A stretch of 5,829 nt of DNA, taken from positions 1 through 5,829 of the forward strand of contig DBCE01000107.1 in assembly GCA_002292895.1 (NCBI GenBank), in the 5' to 3' direction. Of this stretch, positions 1-5,365 are shown in pieces. Below the pieces are notes generated by a model that was given only the letters and a program-made list of their open reading frames with translations, ran no database searches and was not told the DNA's origin. The position numbers and the translations under genes are program-made. Source of the DNA: Phycisphaerales bacterium UBA966. Lineage in GTDB: Bacteria; Planctomycetota; Phycisphaerae; Phycisphaerales; SM1A02. The number at the start of each line of letters is the position of its first letter. Position 1 is the stretch's first letter.

Positions 1-551
1 CTGCCTGCGTCGGTGAGCATGGTGGCGAGCGCGTTGGGGTCAATTCCTGCGGAGCGGGCCGCGCTTGCTCCGAGGGCCACTTCATTGGCACCTGGTTGTG
101 GTGCACGCCCCGCCACTAACCGCGCTTGCGGATGAACAATGAATGCGCTTGGAGTCATGCCCCGAACCAGGCCGATGTGCTCCGCGGAATCCGCGGAAGG
201 CGCTGCGCTGTCGTTCCTGCGCAGCATCACTGACAGCGCAACGTTGATTTCCGGGCTGGCAAGGGGGCGACCGTCAAACGTAGCGATTCCATTAAGGCTG
301 GCGGCTACCACGCCGGCGGTGGATTGGCTGATTTCACTGCGTTCAACACTTTCCTCACTGCCAGCCCCGAGGAGGACAACGTTGCGCTCTTGGCCGCTGG
401 CGCGCAGTGCGCTGGACATACCGATAGCGAATCCCGCACCGGCCATGGAGAGGATTGCAACGAGCGCCGCACCGCCAACCGAAAGTATGAGTCGCGATGG
501 ACTGCGTCCAAGGTTGCGCGCCGCGTAGGAGATGGGGAGAAGTCTCAGCAT
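1..551 (-). CDS. Second FtsX/MacB-type ABC permease, N-terminal part (3' end outside window)
   Basis: The minus strand is open from an ATG at 551-549 to the window edge: 183 complete codons plus two bases, no stop. The protein starts MLRLLPISYAARNLGRSPSR, a short basic amphipathic cytoplasmic segment typical of FtsX/MacB permeases. One membrane segment follows (about residues 21-45), then an extracytoplasmic domain of the MacB periplasmic core type. Its later part (about 148-165, GRAPQPGANEVALG) matches the common 'G-R-x-x-x-x-G-x-x-E-V-x-x-G' turn of this family. The remaining three membrane helices and the coupling region would lie to the left of the window. The gene starts 8 bp after the stop of the preceding permease, and its Shine-Dalgarno-like AAGGG overlaps that stop, so the two are probably translated together. 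Its sequence differs clearly from the first permease, so the pump may use a heterodimer of permeases. Family assignment is firm; substrate is unknown. Confidence 0.88.
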   Translation of the reverse strand, partial: MLRLLPISYAARNLGRSPSRLILSVGGAALVAILSMAGAGFAIGMSSALRASGQERNVVLLGAGSEESVERSEISQSTAGVVAASLNGIATFDGRPLASPEINVALSVMLRRNDSAAPSADSAEHIGLVRGMTPSAFIVHPQARLVAGRAPQPGANEVALGASAARSAGIDPNALATMLTDAG

Positions 552-556
552 GGTGA

Positions 557-561
557 CCCTT
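557..561 (-). promoter_or_regulatory. Shine-Dalgarno (AAGGG) of permease 2
   Basis: AAGGG lies 5 nt before the ATG at 551 and shares bases with the TAA stop of permease 1 (562-560), so terminating ribosomes would sit on the next start region. Confidence 0.55.
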
Positions 562-1720
562 ATGCGGTGCGGAAGCCTTGGACAATTTCGCGGCGTGCAG
601 CGGACAGTGCAGGGACGATGCCTGCGACCGCGCCAAGAAGCGTTGCCAACACAACGCCAGCAACCGTGGCCATGTTGCTTGCGGTCACTTCAATGGAAAC
701 ACCTTCCATGGTGAAATTGAGATGCGCAAATGCAATGGCGGCGTGCGCGCCGATGGCGCCGATGGCACCACCAGCCGCGCCAAGCATGGCCGCCTCCATG
801 ACAACCATCCATGCAATGTCTGCGCCCGTCCAACCAAGCGTTTGCAGAATGGCGTGATCGCGGATGCGGTCGCGCACGGCTAAGGCGATGGCATTGGCAA
901 TCAACGCGAATACAGCTGCCAAACTCGCCCAGCCGACGATGCTTGCGAAGCGCACTAAGACAATCACATCGCGTGCTGCGCGGGCAACGAAAGCAGATTC
1001 TGGGCGAGTGGTGGTCGGGAATTGGTCGTGCGCAAATGCTTCGTCAATAGCGCTCGCCACAGCCTCCATCTTGGAGGGGTCGTCGACTTCAACATTGAAC
1101 TGCGTCACGATTCCGCCCGTGCCACCGCGTTGTGCGGTCTCTTGCAGAAATCCAAGATGTGCGTATGCAACGTTGCGGTCTTGCGCGTCGTCGCTGTCAA
1201 AGACGCCGGCAACCCAACTGCGGACCCCGGCAGCATCGAAGCGATCGCCAGCGCGGAGGCGGCGTCGTTCGGCAAGTGCTGAGCCAACCAGCACTGCGTC
1301 GCCGCGCGATAGCCAATCACTGACGGATCCAGAACGAAGTTGCGCTTGCGTAACGTGTTCTTGCAGGTAGCCCTCATCCGGGACGCCTCGAAAGGTCACT
1401 ACATCTAAGGAAGCGCGGCAGTTGTTGACCACAATCTTGATGGGCACAGCCGCCTTCACGCCTTCGATGTTGAGAATTGATCGCTGGTAACTCTGCGGAA
1501 GTTGGCTAGCAAATGGGCAGAATCGATTCTTTCGGTACACCACCAGCCGAGTCTCCGCCGCGCCGGCTTCGGTGGCTTTGACAACGCCGTCGCGCATACT
1601 CTCGACGAATGAGAAGAGGAATGTTGCAACTGCGATGCCAGCTACAGTCAAGCCGGTGCGGAGCGGACGGCGGACCAGGTTCTTCCATGTGAACGGGATG
1701 GTGCGGAGCAAGGAGTTCAT
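560..1720 (-). CDS. FtsX/MacB-type ABC transporter permease (first of two)
   Basis: Complete 386-residue inner-membrane permease with the usual four-helix plan. A basic N-terminus (KNLVRRPLRTG) precedes helix 1 (about 21-40). A large extracytoplasmic domain (about 41-254) follows, then helix 2 (about 255-282), helix 3 (about 303-333) and helix 4 (about 350-372). Between helices 2 and 3, VRDRIRDHAILQTLGWTGAD (283-301) is the standard cytoplasmic coupling region of FtsX-like proteins ('VRER-REIGILKALG' type). The C-terminus PALSAARREIVQGFRTA also fits the family. Proteins of this type do not open a membrane channel in the classical way; in MacB they transmit ATP-driven movement to the periplasmic partner. 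The start ATG overlaps the ATPase stop by ATGA and has GGGAG 7 nt upstream. The periplasmic domain has two cysteines, C68 (RFCPF) and C101 (NNCRAS), which could form a disulfide. A glycine-rich stretch in helix 3 (GAAGGAIGAIGA, about 314-325) suggests tight helix packing. Confidence 0.95.
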   Translation of the reverse strand: MNSLLRTIPFTWKNLVRRPLRTGLTVAGIAVATFLFSFVESMRDGVVKATEAGAAETRLVVYRKNRFCPFASQLPQSYQRSILNIEGVKAAVPIKIVVNNCRASLDVVTFRGVPDEGYLQEHVTQAQLRSGSVSDWLSRGDAVLVGSALAERRRLRAGDRFDAAGVRSWVAGVFDSDDAQDRNVAYAHLGFLQETAQRGGTGGIVTQFNVEVDDPSKMEAVASAIDEAFAHDQFPTTTRPESAFVARAARDVIVLVRFASIVGWASLAAVFALIANAIALAVRDRIRDHAILQTLGWTGADIAWMVVMEAAMLGAAGGAIGAIGAHAAIAFAHLNFTMEGVSIEVTASNMATVAGVVLATLLGAVAGIVPALSAARREIVQGFRTA

Positions 1721-2439
1721 CGATGGGCTCCCGATGCGGCGATCTGTGCCGCGCGTTCAAACTCTGCGGCATCAATGATCTTGCCCTTTTCCAGGTGCAC
1801 AATGCGTCCCGCCCGCGCAGCGGTCGATGGATCGTGAGTGACCATCACAATGGTTTGGTTGCGCTCCTTGTTGAGCCTGACCAAGAGGTCCATCACCTGC
1901 ATGGCGCTGGTTCGGTCAAGGTCACCGGTCGGCTCATCGGCAAGGATGAGCGTTGGGCGCGTCACAATGGCGCGCGCGATAGCGACGCGTTGCTCTTGAC
2001 CGCCGGAAAGCTGCCGCGGGTAGTGCGAATAGCGGTCTGCGAGCCCAACAAGTTCCAATGCTTCGGTGACGCGCTGATGGCGTTCTTTGGCCGAGAGCGC
2101 ATGGAGTAACAGCGGCATTTCTACGTTTTCATACGCAGTCAGCACCGGGACAAGGTTGTAGAGCTGGAAGATGTAACCAACGTTGGCGCTGCGCCACGCT
2201 GCCAGCGCATTTCGACCGAGTGTTCCAATGTCGCGGCCACCGATGGTGATTGTCCCAGCAGTGGGTCGATCGATAGCAGCGAGCAGATTCAGTAGCGTTG
2301 TCTTGCCACTACCGGACGGGCCCATCAGTGCAACGAAACTCCCGCCGTGAATATCGATATCCACATCCTGCAGGGTGTGAATGACTTCTTCGCCTCGACG
2401 GTAATCCTTGCGCAGCTTGCGGCATTCAATGGTGCTCAT
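1717..2439 (-). CDS. ABC transporter ATP-binding protein (MacB/LolD-type)
   Basis: A 240-residue cytoplasmic ATPase with every expected motif: A-loop Tyr13, Walker A GPSGSGKT (40-47), Q-loop Gln92 (FQLYNLVP), signature LSGGQ (144-148), Walker B LILADE (164-169, catalytic Glu169), D-loop GDLD (172-175) and switch His202. Length and motif wording place it in the LolD/MacB/FtsE group that powers FtsX-like permeases. Its position, with an adaptor gene before it and two FtsX-like permeases after it, supports a role as motor of a tripartite exporter. I chose the ATG at 2439 because AAGGAG lies 6 nt upstream and the product then begins MSTIECRKLRKDY, the normal family N-terminus. The frame is open back to 2616, but those extra 59 residues are low-complexity, unlike the family, and lie inside the adaptor gene. 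The start overlaps the adaptor end by 14 bp and the stop overlaps permease 1 by ATGA. Confidence 0.97.
   Translation of the reverse strand: MSTIECRKLRKDYRRGEEVIHTLQDVDIDIHGGSFVALMGPSGSGKTTLLNLLAAIDRPTAGTITIGGRDIGTLGRNALAAWRSANVGYIFQLYNLVPVLTAYENVEMPLLLHALSAKERHQRVTEALELVGLADRYSHYPRQLSGGQEQRVAIARAIVTRPTLILADEPTGDLDRTSAMQVMDLLVRLNKERNQTIVMVTHDPSTAARAGRIVHLEKGKIIDAAEFERAAQIAASGAHR
1728..1732 (-). promoter_or_regulatory. Shine-Dalgarno (GGGAG) of permease 1
   Basis: GGGAG lies 7 nt before the ATG at 1720, within the last codons of the ATPase gene, whose TGA overlaps this ATG. Confidence 0.65.
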
Positions 2440-3742
2440 GTTGGGCTCCTTCCGTGGTGTTGGTTTCGCGCCATGATTCGGTGACGCGAACGCGTGATCC
2501 GGGTTTCGGTGCTGTGAGTGGGGCGCGGACTGCCATGTCGCCAGCGCGCAGGCCACTTGCCACCGGGCGCCAGCCGCGTTCGGCTTCGCCAATCGATCCG
2601 ATGGCTCGACGTTCAATAGTGCCGCGTCCGTCCGCCAGACCGGCGATCAGTAACACGGACGGCGGGGTTGAGCTTGTGTCGACGCAATCTTCGCGCACCC
2701 AGAAGGATTCTTGCCCGGCGTTATTGTTGGCAGCGGGATCAGCGTTACCGCTGCTCGAAGCGTTTCCACTTCCGCTGATTCCGCTGCGCACTTGCGGGAA
2801 CAATTTGACGCGTGCCAGCATCTCTGGCTTCAGCGCGGGGTCGGGATCGATGATTCGTACCTTGGCTTGCACGGTGTTCTTGGCGATGTCCGCTTGGTGA
2901 ACAACGCGGATGATTTCTGCACGGAAGGCGCGGTCTGGAAGAACATCGACGGTGACTTCCGCACGGTCGCCAATAGCGATGCGGCCAGCATCGGCAAGTG
3001 GCACGTCAGCGCGCACCTGCAGTTGTGATGGGTCATACAACTCAATGAGCGGCTTGCCATCTTGCATGCCGCCGCCGATCATGCCTGGCACTGCGAGCCG
3101 TGCCATGACCACGCCAGCGATCGGCGCACGGACTTTGGTTCGTTCCAGGATGAGTGCGCGCATAGCTCGTTCAGCGTCGGCACCGTCTTCAGCGGCGCGC
3201 ATGGCATCAATGCGAATCTTCAGTCTGGAAACTTCGCCAGCGCTGGCGGCACCGCTCTCAACCAGGCGCGCCTTTCTGGACAGTTCATCTTCCATTTCGC
3301 GGCGTTTGGCACGGGCTTCTGCCAATGTTGCCTCCGCCAAACGGACGCTGATGCGCTGCTCTTCATCATTCATCTCTACCAGCACTTGGCCAGCTTCGAC
3401 GCGCTCGCCTTCTAATACGAGGACGGTGCGGACCACGCCAGGCGTCAGTGCCGGAACCATGACTGCAAAGGGGGATGGCTCGATCCAACCGGGTGCTTGC
3501 ACGGGAGCGCCTTCGCGCTTCACGGTTGGCTTTGCGGACGAGTCGTTGCGGTCTGAAGAAGTGCCATTCGCAGTGCCTGCGCCTGCGCGTAGCGAAACCG
3601 GAACAACATCAACCGTCGGAACGGGGATGAATGAGCGCCAGCCGGTCCATAGAAGTGTTCCTGCGGACGCGGCAACCAACGTCACTGGTAGGACGATTCG
3701 AGTCAACAGGCGGCGCGGCGGATGGGGGATAGTGCTGGTCAT
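2426..3742 (-). CDS. Efflux periplasmic adaptor subunit (membrane fusion protein, HlyD/MacA/RND-adaptor family)
   Basis: A 438-residue adaptor that should link the inner-membrane transporter to the outer-membrane channel. A basic N-terminus and one membrane anchor (about 12-35) come first, then a variable Ser/Asn/Gly-rich linker (about 52-78). The first lipoyl half is at about 92-126 (PALTPGVVRTVLVLEGERVEAGQVLVEM), an Ala/Glu/Arg-rich helical hairpin at about 127-200, and the second lipoyl half at about 201-215 (RTKVRAPIAGVV), the classic adaptor signature. The beta-barrel domain (about 238-316) includes PEMLARVKLF, the common 'L-x-P-G-M-x-x-x-V' equivalent. A Gly/Ser/Asn-rich stretch (about 320-345) then precedes a membrane-proximal domain (about 346-422). 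The gene starts by ATGA overlap with the TolC-like gene, with GGAG 8 nt upstream, and overlaps the ATPase start by 14 bp. It ends in QHEHH; this His-rich tail is encoded by the same bases as the ATPase start, so it may be a by-product of the overlap. Substrate not deducible. Confidence 0.95.
   Translation of the reverse strand: MTSTIPHPPRRLLTRIVLPVTLVAASAGTLLWTGWRSFIPVPTVDVVPVSLRAGAGTANGTSSDRNDSSAKPTVKREGAPVQAPGWIEPSPFAVMVPALTPGVVRTVLVLEGERVEAGQVLVEMNDEEQRISVRLAEATLAEARAKRREMEDELSRKARLVESGAASAGEVSRLKIRIDAMRAAEDGADAERAMRALILERTKVRAPIAGVVMARLAVPGMIGGGMQDGKPLIELYDPSQLQVRADVPLADAGRIAIGDRAEVTVDVLPDRAFRAEIIRVVHQADIAKNTVQAKVRIIDPDPALKPEMLARVKLFPQVRSGISGSGNASSSGNADPAANNNAGQESFWVREDCVDTSSTPPSVLLIAGLADGRGTIERRAIGSIGEAERGWRPVASGLRAGDMAVRAPLTAPKPGSRVRVTESWRETNTTEGAQHEHH
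2446..2451 (-). promoter_or_regulatory. Shine-Dalgarno (AAGGAG) deciding the ATPase start
   Basis: AAGGAG lies 6 nt before the ATG at 2439, within the adaptor's final codons (TEGAQ). It is the strongest ribosome site in the window and settles the ATPase start against the open frame reaching back to 2616. Confidence 0.8.
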
Positions 3743-5280
3743 TCCATCGTCTCCAATGCAGTGAATTCAAAGTCGGGAGCGGCACTGCCTGAGCCCATAC
3801 CAGTGGCCGCCGGCATTACGGACGGTCCATAGGATGGCAAGCGAGCGCCGGCAAGTGCGCGTTCAAAGCTGAGTACTGCGAGCGCACGATCGCGCTCGGC
3901 GCGTGCAATCTGAATGCGCACGTGGTTCTCTTGGTGTTCACTGCGCCACAACTCAACGGCAGGGCGTTCGCCCGCAGTGACGCTGTTGCCAAGAATTTCC
4001 TTGTTCGCAGCAAAATTGCGGAGAATTCCGTCGCGCAGCGTGACGGTGTGATGTTCTGCAGCTGAAACCGCGGTGAGTGCGCGTCGAGTGTCGATCACTG
4101 CCCGTTGCCATAGTCGATCTTCATCAATGCGTGCAATCTCGAGGTCAACGATAGCCGCGTCGAGTCGGAAGTTGCCTTGATTGAAGAGTGGGATGGATGA
4201 CTCCACCGTGAACATGACGGCTTGATCGCCTTCCATGTCTTGCTCCCAGCCACCACCGAGCATCAACGAAGGCCATCGATTTGCCATGGCGAGCGAAACG
4301 CGGGACTCCATGCCATCCACGCGCGCGGCAGCAGCGCGCAGGTCAAGACGGCGGCTGCGAACCAGTTCCCTCAGCGCGGCGTCATCATCGGGCTGCGCGG
4401 GCGGTTCAATGCCGCATGCTTGGCGCGCTGCGGTGGCAGTCTGATCTGCCACGGTCCAATCCATGCTCTGATCACCACGGCCAATCGCTTCCAGCAGGCG
4501 CGTCTTGGCGGTGACGAGCGTCATGGTTGCTTCCATGACACGGTTCTGTGCTTCGGCGGCATTCATACGCGCTTGATTGACGATTGCGCGGCGACCCTCG
4601 CCACTCGCAAAGCTTGCCTCGTCCGAGGCTAAAATCCGGGCAGCAACAGCGGCATCGCGCTGTGCTAACCCCGCCACCTCGATGGATGAAGCAGTTTCCA
4701 TGTACGCGGTGCGAACTTCAACCACGGTGGCCACCAGCGTGGCGGCGGATTCAAAGATCAGCGCTCGCAACTGCGAGTTTGCATCGCCGACGATGGCGTC
4801 GCGCTTCCAAAGCCAATCCACTTGCTGTCCGAGCATGGCCAAGATCGGCATGGTGCCCATACTCAGTGGCGCACCAATGGCCATGCTGAGCGTTGGATTT
4901 GGTGGTAGCTGCGAGTCACGCATGATGGCGCGGCGACGGTCGAGTTCTGCAAAGATGCGGCGCAATTGCCGATTGTTGGTGATTGCGCACCGCACCGCGG
5001 CTTCCGCACTCAATGGGGCGGTGCCATCCCAGGCATCGCTTGGCGTGGCCCATGGCGATTCCAGTGCGTCATTGATGGTGCCATCAGTTTGCTGGATGCG
5101 CGTGTCCAGTGCGGGCGCGGTATCGGCAAACGTTGGGCCAGGATCGGTACTGCATGCAGTCACCACGGCGATGCAGCACATGCTGGCTGCAGTGCGTATC
5201 AGGGCGGGTTTCCGATGCGGGCGAGTGTCAGCGGCACGATGAATGCCGAGTGTGCAACGAGTGCGTTCTTTGAATTCCAT
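3739..5280 (-). CDS. TolC/CusC-family outer-membrane efflux protein, probable lipoprotein
   Basis: A 513-residue outer-membrane channel subunit; proteins of this family form trimers whose periplasmic helical tunnel docks onto the adaptor. The first outer-membrane-efflux repeat begins at about residue 90 (APLSAEAAVRCAITNN) and runs into the family pattern DSQLPPNPTLS (122-132), followed by long Ala-rich coiled-coil helices (about 170-265). The second repeat begins at about 302 (ALRELVRSRRLDLRAAAARVDG). WPSLMLGGGW (336-345) and ESSIPLFNQGN (360-370) fit the second beta-strand region and the 'P-L-F-N-x-G' turn. The N-terminus has a hydrophobic segment ending in the lipobox VTAC (Cys43), so it is likely lipid-anchored like CusC. 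I chose the ATG at 5280 because GGAG lies 6 nt upstream. In-frame ATGs at 5292 and 5301 have weaker sites and would lengthen an already long N-region of about 33 residues. The stop overlaps the adaptor start by ATGA. The C-terminal tail (about 482-513) is Gly/Ser/Ala-rich and probably disordered. Confidence 0.94.
   Translation of the reverse strand: MEFKERTRCTLGIHRAADTRPHRKPALIRTAASMCCIAVVTACSTDPGPTFADTAPALDTRIQQTDGTINDALESPWATPSDAWDGTAPLSAEAAVRCAITNNRQLRRIFAELDRRRAIMRDSQLPPNPTLSMAIGAPLSMGTMPILAMLGQQVDWLWKRDAIVGDANSQLRALIFESAATLVATVVEVRTAYMETASSIEVAGLAQRDAAVAARILASDEASFASGEGRRAIVNQARMNAAEAQNRVMEATMTLVTAKTRLLEAIGRGDQSMDWTVADQTATAARQACGIEPPAQPDDDAALRELVRSRRLDLRAAAARVDGMESRVSLAMANRWPSLMLGGGWEQDMEGDQAVMFTVESSIPLFNQGNFRLDAAIVDLEIARIDEDRLWQRAVIDTRRALTAVSAAEHHTVTLRDGILRNFAANKEILGNSVTAGERPAVELWRSEHQENHVRIQIARAERDRALAVLSFERALAGARLPSYGPSVMPAATGMGSGSAAPDFEFTALETME
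3751..3754 (-). promoter_or_regulatory. Shine-Dalgarno (GGAG) of the adaptor gene
   Basis: GGAG lies 8 nt before the ATG at 3742, inside the last codons of the TolC-like gene. With the ATGA overlap it supports translational coupling. Confidence 0.6.
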
Positions 5281-5313
5281 GACCGACTCCATGCTCTGCA
5301 TGACCTACTTCAT
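5278..5313 (-). repeat. Imperfect 15-bp direct repeat spanning the TolC-like gene start
   Basis: On the minus strand ATGAAGTAGGTCATG (5313-5299) and ATGGAGTCGGTCATG (5292-5278) match at 13 of 15 positions, with a 21-bp period. The second copy supplies both the GGAG Shine-Dalgarno and the chosen ATG at 5280. The first copy contains ATG-AAG-TAG, a two-codon reading frame that stops just before the alternative ATG at 5301. It may be a small duplication of the translation start region. Confidence 0.7.
5287..5290 (-). promoter_or_regulatory. Shine-Dalgarno (GGAG) deciding the TolC-like start
   Basis: GGAG lies 6 nt before the ATG at 5280. The competing in-frame ATGs at 5292 and 5301 have only AGAG-like or TAGG-like sequences at poorer spacing, so this site favours the shorter product. 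Confidence 0.6.
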
Positions 5314-5330
5314 GCGGGAATGCCACAGCG

Positions 5331-5348
5331 GCACGGCGCGCGCCGTGC
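5331..5348. repeat. Perfect 18-bp palindrome between the Cys/His-rich gene and the TolC-like gene
   Basis: GCACGGCGC is followed immediately by its exact reverse complement GCGCCGTGC, giving an 18-bp perfect dyad without a loop. It lies 18-35 bp past the stop of the upstream gene and about 50 bp ahead of the TolC-like start. No T-run follows on either strand, so it does not look like an intrinsic terminator. It could be a regulator-binding site, an RNA hairpin that protects or separates the messages, or a chance GC-rich dyad. Confidence 0.75.
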
Positions 5349-5365
5349 TCGAGTGAACCGCATGT

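Noticed and set aside
745..770. Tandem GCGCCGATG units as a repeat element
   Set aside because: They encode the Gly-Ala-Ile pattern of helix 3 in permease 1 and are explained by coding.
139..857. Plus-strand frames 139-528 and 324-857, and minus frames 305-511 and 355-663
   Set aside because: They conflict with the two permease genes, which have family motifs, ribosome sites and operon spacing.
864..1370. Plus-strand open frame of 168 codons
   Set aside because: Antisense to permease 1 with Ser/Ala/Arg-rich composition and no recognisable motif.
2440..2616. 59-residue N-terminal extension of the ATPase
   Set aside because: The frame is open but lies inside the adaptor gene, has no family similarity, and a strong AAGGAG site marks the start at 2439.
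2910..3764. Plus-strand open frame of 284 codons
   Set aside because: It lies wholly antisense to the well-supported adaptor gene. Its Ser/Thr/Ala/Arg-rich product has no domain pattern; such frames are common opposite GC-rich genes.
4577..5242. Plus-strand open frame of 221 codons
   Set aside because: Antisense to the TolC-like gene, low-complexity Ala/Ser/Arg product, no credible ribosome site or neighbours on that strand.
5281..5301. Longer TolC-like start at 5301 or 5292
   Set aside because: Ribosome sites are weaker than the GGAG before 5280, and the extra residues lengthen an already long signal N-region.
5331..5348. Palindrome as a rho-independent terminator
   Set aside because: No loop and no T-run on either strand after the dyad.
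5281..5365. Promoter for the pump genes in the gap
   Set aside because: I could not find a convincing -35/-10 pair; the operon promoter probably lies right of the window.
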